Shown here: positions 18,855-27,642 of the stretch, piece after piece
Layout: the number at the start of each line of letters is the position of its first letter
How positions within the stretch are numbered: the first letter of the stretch is position 1
Origin: Acidisarcina polymorpha
GTDB lineage: Bacteria > Acidobacteriota > Terriglobia > Terriglobales > Acidobacteriaceae
Direction of reading: 5' to 3'
DNA length: 64,000 bases
Assembly: GCF_003330725.1 (NCBI RefSeq)
Contig: NZ_CP030840.1
Coordinates: forward strand, 3,162,001-3,226,000
The notes under the pieces: model-generated
Seen by the model: the letters and a program-made list of their open reading frames with translations, nothing else
Databases searched by the model: none
Told to the model about the DNA's origin: nothing
Program-made: the position numbers and the translations under genes

Positions 18855-19763
18855 TTAGCCGGCATGAGCGGTCTTTCCGCCGTCAATCACCATCTGCGCA
18901 CCTGTCATGTACGGAAAGTCGTCTGATGCCAGTGCAAGAGCAAATGTGGCGACCTCTTGGGCGGAAGCCATCCTGCCCATGGGAATATGAAGTTTGGCGT
19001 TCGCTCCGGCTGCTGCCTCCCAAACCGGATCTGGGACGTTCTCCATATGGGCGACGCGGCGGACAAGGGCCGTGTCTGTCGTGCCAGGGATGAGCGCATT
19101 GACGCGGATGCCTTTCTCCACATAATCCAGCGCCGCCGATTGTACGAGGCCAACCAGCCCTCGCTTGCTGGCGGTGTATGCCGATTTCTTTTCGGTCGTG
19201 GCAATCGCATTCGACGACGCTGTTACGAGGATGTTCCCGCCGCCATTTGTAAGCATGTAAGGAATCTCGTACTTCATTGCCAGAAAAGTTCCGCGTAGGT
19301 TCGTGTGAATGACATCGTCCCATTCTCCGGAACTGTACTCGTGCAGCGGCTTCTCCAACGTGATGCCGGCATTGTTGAAAGCAACGTCCAGACGGCCATA
19401 TCTAGCCACAACCTGATCTACAAATTGTTTGACTTCGGCTTCGACCCGTACATCCGCACGGATGTACGTCGCTTCGCCGCCTTTCGAGCGAATCTCTTGC
19501 TCTACTTCGCGGCCCAGGTTTTCGCGTCGGCCGCAAAATCCGACCTTCCCGCCTTCCGCAGCAAAGGCTACCGCAGCGGCTCGGCCAATTCCCGACGTTG
19601 CTCCTGTAACGATGACAACCTTGTTCTCAAATCGGCGTTTTCGCGGTGCAGAAACCGCCACTAGCGGGGTGGATCTACTACAGGCCGAGACGGCACCCAT
19701 CACGGCCGCCGCCGTGAATCCCAGCATTGCTCTCCGATTGATACGAGAATTTCTTGTGCTCAT
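18855..19763 (-). CDS. SDR oxidoreductase with Tat/lipoprotein-like leader
   Basis: 302 residues. The N-terminus STRNSRINRRAMLGFTAAAV is a twin-arginine-type leader ending near GAVSAC, which also fits a lipobox, so an exported or membrane-anchored enzyme is suggested. The body is a classical SDR: GATSGIGRAAA, NNAGI, catalytic Ser in VTASSNAI, Tyr and Lys in YTASKRG, and the C-terminal IDGGKTAHAG. An SDR carrying a Tat leader is unusual because cofactor binding usually occurs in the cytosol; Tat exports folded, cofactor-loaded proteins, which would fit. Substrate unknown. Confidence 0.87.
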   Translation of the reverse strand: MSTRNSRINRRAMLGFTAAAVMGAVSACSRSTPLVAVSAPRKRRFENKVVIVTGATSGIGRAAAVAFAAEGGKVGFCGRRENLGREVEQEIRSKGGEATYIRADVRVEAEVKQFVDQVVARYGRLDVAFNNAGITLEKPLHEYSSGEWDDVIHTNLRGTFLAMKYEIPYMLTNGGGNILVTASSNAIATTEKKSAYTASKRGLVGLVQSAALDYVEKGIRVNALIPGTTDTALVRRVAHMENVPDPVWEAAAGANAKLHIPMGRMASAQEVATFALALASDDFPYMTGAQMVIDGGKTAHAG

Positions 19764-19780
19764 GGTGCCTCCGAATAGGT

Positions 19781-20440
19781 TCAGCGTGCTGGCGCTATGA
19801 ACTCGCCGATCAGATTCCCGACGGCTTTGAACATGAACGAATTGCTGCCGATGCGGAACGCATCTTGGGGTTCATAGCGACTGGGGTACCAAGCATTCAC
19901 CGCGGCAAAAGATCCGGCGTATGGTCCTACCAGAGACGGAGCTGAAAATACCGTCCTGCCGCTGGTAGTTTTGGCGGTAAGCGTCGAGATCAAAGCGTGT
20001 GAGCTCCGAGGGAAGAACCCGCGGCACTGGCACCGGTGATAGGCAACATCTTCATGGACGACAGCAGCAAACGAATATTCGGTCGTGTGACCAATCATCT
20101 GCATGCCGAATCTCCATCCGTAACGTTCGCCATAGCGCTCTGCGCCGGAATCCCACTCTGGCGGGGCAGGCTTTTTCTGATCCAGTCCGGCCCCAACGGC
20201 GGTGCTGATCAGCGCCGGCGGACCAAACGCGCTGTATAGGTAATTGCGAAATTGCTGTTTTCCATCTGGAAAGGCGTACGCATCCCTTGCGTTAGCGCTG
20301 GGGGCAGATGGCAGATTCGCTGCGGACGTCCCAGCCAGAGTTGGTTCGAGCTGCCCCGGCGTGCTCGATTGTGCATTTGAATCCCCACCCATACTTAGGA
20401 AGAGTGCGATGACGATCCAGCGGTGTTGAAGTCCAACCAT
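19781..20440 (-). CDS. Secreted hypothetical protein of acidobacterial type
   Basis: 219 residues from the ATG at 20440, which has an AGGAGG site (a longer start at 20470 is less likely). A signal peptide (ALFLSMGGDSNAQ) is followed by a Ser/Pro/Ala-rich linker with NLPSAPSA and then a conserved-looking domain (FRNYLYSAFGPPALISTAVG, ERYGWRFGMQMIGHTTEYSF, VHEDVAYHRCQC, GRTVFSAPSLVGPYAGSF). I recall similar proteins in acidobacterial genomes but know no function. Possibly an outer-membrane-associated protein. Confidence 0.7.
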   Translation of the reverse strand: MVGLQHRWIVIALFLSMGGDSNAQSSTPGQLEPTLAGTSAANLPSAPSANARDAYAFPDGKQQFRNYLYSAFGPPALISTAVGAGLDQKKPAPPEWDSGAERYGERYGWRFGMQMIGHTTEYSFAAVVHEDVAYHRCQCRGFFPRSSHALISTLTAKTTSGRTVFSAPSLVGPYAGSFAAVNAWYPSRYEPQDAFRIGSNSFMFKAVGNLIGEFIAPAR

Positions 20441-20711
20441 ATAGCCTCCTGACGACACCCGCAGTTTCATCCACGAGAAGGCGCAAGGGTTAGTTCCAAA
20501 GTGCAGACGCGGTGAGTTTTGTCACGAACGCAGGAAACGAGGCCCCGAACGAGGGCAACCGGCGACGGGCGCGCCGCCTCAGCCTTCCGGGTCTGCGAGG
20601 ACCGCGTTGCGGCTCCTTTCGTTGCGCTTACCATTCGGTTTGCCGCGCTGAAGCCTTTTCCAAGCCCTCGAGGGCAGAGTCGTAGGAAACTAGATGTGAG
20701 CTATTTGCCTT

Positions 20712-22646
20712 ATGGGCGCACTGGATCAACCATCGACGGCGGGTTTGATCGGACAAACTTACGGGTTTGCGGTCGGAACAGCGTTAGCGACGCTGCTGAT
20801 GGTGCTTGTCTGGCGGTCGGGAGGAGCTGATCGCCGTTCACGCTTTCTTTTCGTAGCCTGTATCCTGATCGCGGATCTTTCGGGTTTGGCTAAGAACGTT
20901 GCGCTGGTACTCTACGTTTCTCCCAAGTCTCCTTTGGCAGGACAGATACGGTCTATCGGTTTTATTGCGGCTGCCATGCTCCCGCTGAGCATCATGACCA
21001 TTTGGCGAAACAATGCGGTTTTAGGAGTTCGGCGCCTAATTGGCAATGCTCTTGTCATCTACTCGGCATCGAGCGGGTTCCTTATCGCCGCATGTTTGGC
21101 AGTTGGAAGCTGGACACCGTCGTACTTGTCGTCCGATTTGATGTCCGGGGTGCTTCTGAATCAGGATTTCGTGGGAAATCTAACCATCTACAACGGGCTG
21201 CTGTTGATCCTGGTTGGAGCGATTTTCTTGCTACCGGGAACGCTCGACAATCTGACGGATCGCATTGCGATTTCCCTCATGATTTCCGGACTCTTCCTGA
21301 GTTCTGTGAGCGCGGCATTGGATGCCTACGTCTCTCTGCCCCTAGCTCTTGCACACATCATCAGGATCGCCAGATTCCAAAGCATCGTACTCGTAGTCAT
21401 CGGCTCCCTGTTTTATTTCTCTCGCTTCAGAGCAGCCGACATCTTTGCAAAGCAGGCCATGCGGCTGTTACTCGGCTCAATTCTTGCCATGGTTATGGCT
21501 TTCGGTACCCTAGGCCCTATCGCATCCATGAGCCACGTGACAGCGTCTCCGCGCGCTGTCACCCTCCTTGGTGCGGCCATGATTGCCGGGTGCGCCATGC
21601 TGCTCTACGTGCGTTTGGGACGATGGACCGATCTCCTCGTTGAGAGGGGAATATTCGGGAAACGCGACACCCAACTTGCAATCCGGGAGTTTAGTGATCA
21701 TCTTGGCGTTTTGGAATCCAAAGCCATCGTCCTATCCACGACGCAGGCCTTGGCCGTTGAAGTACTCGGTATGAAGTCCGACGAGGTTTCGGTACGGGAC
21801 ATCGATCGCCTGGATGGAGAGCCCAACTGCGTATCGCTTCCAATTCTGCACCAAGGAGACACTTTGTACCTTGCTGTGCCGCTTACGGGAAACAGGCGAA
21901 TCCTTCTCACTGCCGAAGTTGAGTCTCTGCGAGAGATTGCTCTTCATGCGGGCCGGCGTCTCGATGAATTGGATCGCGAGGAAGAGCGCATGGCGAGTCT
22001 CCGCCTCGAAAGCCGGCTGAGCCGACAACTTGTCGAGGCAGAACTCCGCGCATTAAGGGCTCAGATCAATCCGCATTTCCTTTTCAACTCTCTGAATACA
22101 ATTGCCGCCTTGATCCCTCAGGAACCTGAAAAGGCTGAGAAATTTACGGTGCGTCTCGCAAAGGTTTTCCGGTATGTGCTGCTTCATGCTGACCGTCCAC
22201 TTAGTGCCATCGACGAAGAGATGGATTTCCTGCGGACCTATCTGGAGATAGAACAAATTCGTTTTGGTGAACGGCTGCTAGTTGAGTTCGATGTGGAAAG
22301 AGCCATCGCCCACACGGCGGTCCCGTCCCTGATCTTGCAACCTCTGGTCGAGAATGCGATCAAGCACGGGATCGCTCCGAAAGTTGGTACAAGCAGAATC
22401 TTGGTGCAGGCGAAGCGCCGAAATGGGTTGATATTGTTAAGCGTTGAGGACGACGGCATCGGACTTTTTGCGAGCAAGAACCAGTTGGGGCGATCGCTGG
22501 CGAGCGCAGACTTTGGCGCGGGTGTCGGCCTGCAGAACGTTCGCGAACGGCTGCAAACAATGTATGGCGCCGCTGCCAATCTCTCCCTCATCAATATTCA
22601 GGGCGGTGGCAGCCGGGCGACATTGGAAATTCCTGCTGGAGAGTAA
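20712..22646 (+). CDS. LytS/YpdA-type sensor histidine kinase
   Basis: 644 residues. Residues 1 to about 300 hold seven or eight hydrophobic helices that form a membrane sensor. A GAF-like linker follows (LVERGIFGKRDTQLAIREFSDHLG), then a coiled region and the His_kinase (PF06580) core. The phosphoacceptor is H455 in ALRAQINPHFLFNSLNTIAA; the ATP site has LVENAIKHG (N box), EDDGIGL and GVGLQNVRERL. Stop and next ATG are four bases apart, so the kinase and the LytTR regulator at 22651 form an operon. Signal unknown. Confidence 0.93.
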   Translation: MGALDQPSTAGLIGQTYGFAVGTALATLLMVLVWRSGGADRRSRFLFVACILIADLSGLAKNVALVLYVSPKSPLAGQIRSIGFIAAAMLPLSIMTIWRNNAVLGVRRLIGNALVIYSASSGFLIAACLAVGSWTPSYLSSDLMSGVLLNQDFVGNLTIYNGLLLILVGAIFLLPGTLDNLTDRIAISLMISGLFLSSVSAALDAYVSLPLALAHIIRIARFQSIVLVVIGSLFYFSRFRAADIFAKQAMRLLLGSILAMVMAFGTLGPIASMSHVTASPRAVTLLGAAMIAGCAMLLYVRLGRWTDLLVERGIFGKRDTQLAIREFSDHLGVLESKAIVLSTTQALAVEVLGMKSDEVSVRDIDRLDGEPNCVSLPILHQGDTLYLAVPLTGNRRILLTAEVESLREIALHAGRRLDELDREEERMASLRLESRLSRQLVEAELRALRAQINPHFLFNSLNTIAALIPQEPEKAEKFTVRLAKVFRYVLLHADRPLSAIDEEMDFLRTYLEIEQIRFGERLLVEFDVERAIAHTAVPSLILQPLVENAIKHGIAPKVGTSRILVQAKRRNGLILLSVEDDGIGLFASKNQLGRSLASADFGAGVGLQNVRERLQTMYGAAANLSLINIQGGGSRATLEIPAGE

Positions 22647-22650
22647 ACAG

Positions 22651-23418
22651 ATGCAAATTCGCTCGTTCCTGGCCGACGATGAACAAGCTGCCCACCTGCG
22701 CTTGCGGAGGCTATTGGAGGCCTATCCAAAGATTCAAATCGTCGGTGAGGCGGCGAATGGAATTGAGGCGGTGGAGGCTATTGAGAGACTGCATCCTCAA
22801 CTGCTCTTTCTCGATATTCAGATGCCGGGACTGAATGGTTTCGAGGTATTGAGGGCGCTGTCAAAGGACATAGCCCGCCCGCTGACCATCTTTGTTACAG
22901 GCTTCCACGAACATGCGCTAGAGGCATTTCGGGCGCGCGCTATCGCCTACCTGCTGAAGCCTATCGAGGAGGAACATCTGCGAGAAATGGTCGAACGAGC
23001 TGGGCATCTTCTCGGTTCGATCTCCTCCCGCGAAGAGGAAGACAGGAACGTCAACCGTTTGCTGGGGGACGATCCTCCTCCTATGGAACAGATCGTCGCC
23101 AGAAAGGCGAACCGGGTTTTCTTGCTGGACCCGACAGAGGCGTTGTTCTTTTATATGGACGCTGGGATTGTTCGGGTACGGGTCGAGAACGATACATACT
23201 GGGTCAACTATCAACTTGGAGAACTAAACCAAGCGCTTGAATCAAGGGGGTTCTTCCGCGCCCGCCGCTCTTCTCTCGTCAATTTGAAGCGGGTTAAGGA
23301 GATCCGTTCAGATCCCCGCGGCAGCTTTGTTCTTGTTATGTGCGACGCGAAGCACACCGAGGTCGAGGTAAGCGACCGACAGGGGCGCGCGCTTCGCACT
23401 CGTATCCCCGGTCTCTGA
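22651..23418 (+). CDS. LytTR-family response regulator
   Basis: 255 residues. The receiver domain has the acidic pair ADDE near residues 8-11, phosphoacceptor D55 in LLFLDIQMPG and the conserved KP in LLKPIEEE. The C-terminal LytTR DNA-binding domain runs from about residue 150 (VFLLDPTEALFFYMD ... GFFRARRSSLVNLKRVKEI ... VEVSDRQG). It partners the upstream kinase. Targets cannot be assigned, but the membrane genes just downstream are candidates. Confidence 0.93.
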   Translation: MQIRSFLADDEQAAHLRLRRLLEAYPKIQIVGEAANGIEAVEAIERLHPQLLFLDIQMPGLNGFEVLRALSKDIARPLTIFVTGFHEHALEAFRARAIAYLLKPIEEEHLREMVERAGHLLGSISSREEEDRNVNRLLGDDPPPMEQIVARKANRVFLLDPTEALFFYMDAGIVRVRVENDTYWVNYQLGELNQALESRGFFRARRSSLVNLKRVKEIRSDPRGSFVLVMCDAKHTEVEVSDRQGRALRTRIPGL

Positions 23419-23630
23419 CTGGAAAACGCTTGACCTCTGCGCATCGACTTCTCTAGCGATCGCGAACCTGCTCATGCCTTCTTTTGCCGCGCTCATGCTA
23501 TCGCATCCTGCGATGACACGGTACTGCTTCTCTCTCGAAGCTGTTGTGGTTACTCTACGCCTGAAGCAATCGCTCAGCGAGATATTCGTCTCGCAGTGTG
23601 ATGCTAATGTTCCGGCGAGTGTGGGTACCT

Positions 23631-24605
23631 ATGAAAAGTGTGTCTTTGAAACTTCAGCGTTGGCTTTCAGCTCTCTGGACCTCTAACCGGCCACTGACTT
23701 TCGTTGGCCTATTGATGGTCTGTGACGTGGGGGCTTGCCTCGTAGCCATGATGTTTGATTCTCGGCAGATCACAGGTATCAATGCGTGGATCAAACCTGC
23801 AAAATTTGGCCTCTCAAGCGCAGTGACCTGCCTTTCTCTGGCATGGATTGCAAGTTATCTCAGAGATTGGCCGAGAATTCGAGATTGGTCCGGCCGAGTA
23901 TTTGCTATGTCGATAGCGATTGAGATCATCGTGATTGATCTACAAGCGGCGCGTGGAACCACAAGCCATTTCAATATGGCAGGTCCCATAGATCGGACCG
24001 CTTTCATCACGATGGGGGTTGCCATCGCTGCCATCTGGCTCTCGATGGCCAGCATGACGTATGCCCTCATGCGTCAGCAAGTGCAACCAATCTCGTGGGC
24101 TTGGGCATTACGGTTCGGCCTCTTGGCTTCTGTCGTAGGTGCCGCTGGCGGAGGAATCATGCTGCGTCAGACACCGGAGCAGAAACAGAATCCAGAGCTA
24201 AAACAGTTCGGATCGCATACTGTCGGTGCACCGGACGGTGGTCCAGGACTTCCAATCGCCAACTGGAGCGAGGACCACGGTGACCTCAGGGTGGCTCACT
24301 TTCTTGGGCTGCACGGCGTACAAATCATCCCGCTCATCGGCTTGTGGCTGCTTGGCAAGAAGCGACTTTCGGAGTTACGAAGAACCCGCTTGGTATGGCT
24401 TGCCAGCGGAACTTACGTCGCATGCTTTGCCCTTCTAGCCTGGCAGGCGCTCAGAGGCCAGGCACTCCTGCAGCCCGATCGAAAGACTCTCGTGGCTGCG
24501 TCTCTTCTGGTGTTCGTGGCTGGCGTCACGAGTTGGCTCGAACTGTCTCCAAGAACTTTTCTCGCTTTGCGAACGTGGGCAGAGGTATTGGAGGTACGTT
24601 CATGA
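23631..24605 (+). CDS. Multi-pass membrane protein, function unknown
   Basis: 324 residues with about eight hydrophobic segments (FVGLLMVCDVGACLVAMMF, LSSAVTCLSLAWIASYL, FITMGVAIAAIWLSMASMTY and others) and a polar loop (QKQNPELKQFGSHTVGAPDGG). I do not recognise the family with confidence. The start is uncertain: ATG at 23631 was chosen, with other in-frame starts up to 23598. Its stop overlaps the ATG of the ABA4-like gene (ATGA), so the two are translated together. Confidence 0.65.
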   Translation: MKSVSLKLQRWLSALWTSNRPLTFVGLLMVCDVGACLVAMMFDSRQITGINAWIKPAKFGLSSAVTCLSLAWIASYLRDWPRIRDWSGRVFAMSIAIEIIVIDLQAARGTTSHFNMAGPIDRTAFITMGVAIAAIWLSMASMTYALMRQQVQPISWAWALRFGLLASVVGAAGGGIMLRQTPEQKQNPELKQFGSHTVGAPDGGPGLPIANWSEDHGDLRVAHFLGLHGVQIIPLIGLWLLGKKRLSELRRTRLVWLASGTYVACFALLAWQALRGQALLQPDRKTLVAASLLVFVAGVTSWLELSPRTFLALRTWAEVLEVRS

Positions 24606-25060
24606 ATCCCAATCTACTATTCAAATTGGCCAACAATGCGGCGTTGATTGGGTGGATATTGCTGATCTTCCTTCCTCGTTGGCGCTGGTCTGCCCGCTTG
24701 ATTGCTCCGGTTCTGATACCTGTATTGCTCGCTGTTCTGTATGCGTTCTTGGTCATCACGCAGTTTGAGCACGCCCCCGGAGAATTTTCCTCTCTTAGCT
24801 CGGTGGGTTTGCTGTTCCAGAACCGGGGCATGCTCCTCGCTGGGTGGGTCCACTATCTTGCCTTCGATCTCTTCGTGGGAAGTTGGGAAGTCCGAGACGC
24901 CCAGCGAATTGGGATTGCGCATTACCTTGTCGCCCCATGCCTCGTCCTGACATTTGTCTTTGGTCCGGCCGGCTGGTTGCTTTATGTGATGATCAAAAGC
25001 GTAGCGCTTCGCACTATTGGAATAGAAAGCGATGACGCCGCGCAGGCTAGTCTTTCCTGA
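24602..25060 (+). CDS. ABA4-like (DUF4281) membrane protein
   Basis: 152 residues, four helices. The segment MLLAGWVHYLAFDLFVGSWE followed by H-Y-L-V-A-P-C-L-V-L-T-F-V-F-G-P-A-G-W is characteristic of DUF4281/ABA4-like proteins, named for the plant neoxanthin-biosynthesis factor. In bacteria their role is unknown; a link to carotenoid or quinone membranes is only an inference. Start overlaps the previous stop by four bases. Confidence 0.82.
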   Translation: MNPNLLFKLANNAALIGWILLIFLPRWRWSARLIAPVLIPVLLAVLYAFLVITQFEHAPGEFSSLSSVGLLFQNRGMLLAGWVHYLAFDLFVGSWEVRDAQRIGIAHYLVAPCLVLTFVFGPAGWLLYVMIKSVALRTIGIESDDAAQASLS

Positions 25061-25143
25061 GGTGAAAGCGGCAGGAGACTCGACGGAACTCATAATTTTC
25101 ACGGCTACTGCTGAAAGCTTTCCTGCATCCGGTGTTCACCCGA

Positions 25144-25758
25144 CTATCGCAGTTTGCAAATGCTAATGGTTTTTTGAACATAAGCCTGATCGGCAACTAG
25201 ATCAAGCATGCATGCGGCTACGCTCTTCCTCGATATAGAAGGGCTCACGGCCGGAGGTTCTTTTTCAAAGATCCGATAAGGGGCTACCGATGTGTTCGTT
25301 AGCCGCACTAGTCGAACAATTGTCCAAGCGAGGCTAGATGACCCTACAATCTTCTCCATCTGGGCCGAATCGTTCAATGCGTGTCGAGTGAGATAGCGTG
25401 GAATTTTTGTCATGAAGCTTCCACCCGCGGAGACGAGCGTCGATGAGAGAATCATGAAGCGCTTGACATTGCTGGTGTTCATAACTGTTATCAAAGTCTG
25501 CGCAGCCTCCGTGACAAGATAGCTTTCGTTGAGATCCGGGTGGCCCAAAGTGGACAACACCGCGTCGTTCCCTGGCACAACCTTTTTGAGAATCTCTTCA
25601 TTGAGTGGACTGCCCGTCACCACTGTTAACCTATTGTCCTTAGTCTTGATCTTATGAGGGAAGCGAACAAGCGCTGTGACCTCAAAGCCCCGCTCCAGGG
25701 CTTGCTTTACAAGCTCGCTTCCGGTCTTACCTGTCGCACCCAAGATCAGTAGCTTCAT
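25144..25758 (-). CDS. NAD(P)-binding atypical SDR (NmrA/flavin-reductase-like)
   Basis: 204 residues starting MKLLILGATGKTGSELVKQA, the G..G.TG..V dinucleotide-binding motif of atypical SDRs of the NAD(P)H-binding (PF13460) group. VVTGSPLNEE and DAVLSTLG follow in the expected places, and RFMILSSTLV lies near the middle. Such proteins serve as reductases or NADPH sensors. It stands alone on the minus strand, with no partner evident. Confidence 0.85.
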   Translation of the reverse strand: MKLLILGATGKTGSELVKQALERGFEVTALVRFPHKIKTKDNRLTVVTGSPLNEEILKKVVPGNDAVLSTLGHPDLNESYLVTEAAQTLITVMNTSNVKRFMILSSTLVSAGGSFMTKIPRYLTRHALNDSAQMEKIVGSSSLAWTIVRLVRLTNTSVAPYRIFEKEPPAVSPSISRKSVAACMLDLVADQAYVQKTISICKLR

Positions 25759-25940
25759 TGAATCCTCTTGTGCATTCGTAGCACGTATAAAATGATCGTT
25801 CTGTCATACGGTTGCGACTTGAAAACGGGGTTCACCGAGTTGCAATTCGCCAACCATCTCCATGTATAACCTAGACATTGTGGACGTTTACGGTGCAGGG
25901 CTCTCTATTTATGGCTCACTCGTCCTAATGGGAGGGATTA

Positions 25941-26181
25941 ATGGATGTTTTGGCAGAGTCACTGCGCACTTTACAGATGAAGACTGAAGTGTACGGCCCG
26001 GCTGGAGTTGAGCGCACCTTGGGGCATTAAGCTCGACCTTGCGCACCCCGGATACTTCCATGCTGTTTCTCGCGGAAGTTGTTGGCTGGAGATTGAAGGA
26101 AAGCGCGTCGCGCTCGCGGCGGGCGATTGGGTTTTTATTTTGGGCGGCTCGTCGCACGTCCTTCGCGACTCGCCGAGAGTG
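25941..26181 (+). pseudogene. AraC-family regulator, 5' fragment (cupin domain)
   Basis: From ATG 25941 (GGAGGG upstream) the frame MDVLAESLRTLQMKTEVYG continues, after removal of one C in GGCCCGG, into RLELSAPWGIKLD, YFHAVSRGSCWLEIEGK and AAGDWVFILGGSSHVLRDSP. This is the N-terminal cupin-6 sensor of AraC regulators. Homology stops abruptly at about 26181 where an oppositely oriented GNAT fragment begins. The DNA-binding half is absent. Confidence 0.75.
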
Positions 26182-26442
26182 GATCGAACCTTCAACCGTG
26201 AATCGATAATCCGGCCATGGACGGAAGTCGCCATACGAGGCGAATCCCAGGACTTGGTCATCTTCCTCTGCAATGAATAGCGGGTAACCCTTTTGCTGCT
26301 GGGACTGCCACCACAGCACGCGTTCGTCTATTGACGCCGCTTCATCCCGATAGATGGCAGTCGAAGTGCGCAGCAGTTCGTTGTAGATTTCGGTGACGGC
26401 GGGAATGTCTTCGTCTTCGGCCATTCGGATTTTCAAGAGCAA
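26179..26442 (-). pseudogene. GNAT (phosphinothricin acetyltransferase-like), 5' fragment
   Basis: Minus-strand frame from the ATG at 26442: MLLKIRMAEDEDIPAVTEIY, STAIYRDEAASIDERVLWW, and GFASYGDFRPWPDYRFTVEG. These are the first ~88 residues of a PAT/Bar-like N-acetyltransferase, which normally has about 170. Acetyl-CoA-binding motif A (usually R..GIG..L) is lost. The upstream region keeps an ACTATAGT site identical to that before the intact GNAT gene at 27643. Confidence 0.8.
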
Positions 26443-26885
26443 CCTCTGGGAGACATGCTGTCTACTATAGTCGCTTTTATTCCCCTATAATATCCACACG
26501 ACGCAAAAGCAACCATGCTGCAAGCGGACGCACGATGAAGACAGCCGGCATCGCCCTGGCTCCAAGAGTTTGGAATCTGCGCTGGCGGGTACAAGGGACG
26601 ATCACGACCCCAATGCGATTCGCAAGGGGCGGGGACCATTGCCGACTACGAAACAGCCCTGCGTTGCACGGAGTTCTGGGCCAAGTACCTGGGGAGAGCC
26701 GCAATGACGGAGGAGTCATTCGAAGTGATGACAATTGGGCAGCTTCTTTACTTGGTTCTCTTCGGGGAACTCGCGATCCGACCTCTGGACGCGACTGAGG
26801 CGTTCCAGTCAATCACGAGAAACGGAAGAATCGGCCTCGTGTGCGGACACGGGAGTCCTTTGAGATCAAGTCCGGAGGCCATGGG
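26443..26885. other. Region without supported gene, with one XRE-type site
   Basis: Apart from the palindrome at 26464, nothing recognisable is present. Frames on the + strand switch several times without a known domain; the stretch may be old pseudogene sequence. Confidence 0.35.
26464..26471. promoter_or_regulatory. ACTATAGT palindrome before truncated GNAT gene
   Basis: TGTCTACTATAGT occurs here, 22 bases before the truncated GNAT start, and again at 27570-27582 before the intact GNAT gene. The core ACTATAGT is self-complementary. A site of the neighbouring XRE regulator is inferred. Confidence 0.55.
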
Positions 26886-27470
26886 TCACGGAGCCTGACG
26901 CAGCAAAAGAACTAAATAGGTGCAGGTAGTGCCAGATCGATTTTCGTATCGGCAATCCTGAGGCTCGCCTAGTTCGAGGCAGTCCCCTGCACGCAGCAGA
27001 TGTTCTTGCTTGCCTTCGACAAACACCAATCGTCCCTTCTGTACCCATATGAGATGTTTGGCGAAGCTGTAGCTCGACGCGGGATAGGCCACCTTGGCAC
27101 CTGCAGGCAGTTCTACTTCCACGAGATCAATCGGAACAGTTGAACCTGGAACCGGAAAGACCTGCCGCCGCACGTATCCACTCTGCGGGTCGCGCCAGGC
27201 GAGCCGTTGGTCATGCCTCAGTACGCGCGACCGGTTGGCGTTCTCCGCGCGAGCGAGCAGCGTAGAGATCGTGATGCCGAAGGCGCCAGACAACTTGCCG
27301 AGCAACATCGCCGTCGGGCTGCTCTTGCCAGCCTCAACCTTCGCGATCATTGCTCGCGATACGCCAGAGCGCTCGGCAAGTTCAGCCAGGGTCCAGCCCC
27401 TCGCATCGCGTTCGCCTTTGATGCGTGTCGCTATAGTTTGTGTGGGATCGTTCGATGTAGTGGGCACCAC
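26886..27470 (-). CDS. XRE-family regulator with C-terminal cupin
   Basis: 194 residues. Residues about 12-68 are an HTH_3 domain (IATRIKGERDARGWTLAELA, SGVSRAMIAKVEAGKSSPTA, LLGKLSGAFGITISTLL). A cupin_2 domain follows (VELPAGAKVAYPASSYSFAK, VQKGRLVFVEGKQEHLLRAGD). Such proteins act as repressors or activators that sense small ligands, and they are commonly divergent from a GNAT gene, as here. ACTATAG sites lie just upstream of its start and before both GNAT genes, suggesting autoregulation and control of acetyltransferase expression. Confidence 0.9.
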   Translation of the reverse strand: MVPTTSNDPTQTIATRIKGERDARGWTLAELAERSGVSRAMIAKVEAGKSSPTAMLLGKLSGAFGITISTLLARAENANRSRVLRHDQRLAWRDPQSGYVRRQVFPVPGSTVPIDLVEVELPAGAKVAYPASSYSFAKHLIWVQKGRLVFVEGKQEHLLRAGDCLELGEPQDCRYENRSGTTCTYLVLLLRQAP

Positions 27471-27473
27471 ATT

Positions 27474-27481
27474 ACTATAGC
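27474..27481. promoter_or_regulatory. ACTATAGC site at XRE gene start
   Basis: A near-match (ACTATAGC) to the ACTATAGT palindrome lies four bases before the XRE start codon, a natural position for autorepression. A further CTATAGT occurs inside the gene at 27431-27437. Confidence 0.45.
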
Positions 27482-27574
27482 CGCGCCATTGGTGACGAGT
27501 CGCGTAGTCTCTGGATTGAAGTTGGGTGCGTACGCGACCGACTATCTGATAGACATGTTAGTGGCTTTTTGTCT

Positions 27575-27582
27575 ACTATAGT
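27575..27582. promoter_or_regulatory. ACTATAGT palindrome before intact GNAT gene
   Basis: Part of the sequence TGTCTACTATAGT, 61 bases before the GNAT ATG at 27643 and identical over 13 bases to the site at 26459-26471. It probably overlaps the GNAT promoter. Confidence 0.55.
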
Positions 27583-27642
27583 GTCGCGCTGCAACCACGC
27601 TCAGGACTACTTCTGGTCCAATCTGCTAACCAAGGACTTGAT

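Noticed and set aside
26535-26898. Overlapping + strand ORFs between the GNAT fragment and the XRE gene
   Set aside because: Coding signal switches frames and no domain can be named in any frame.
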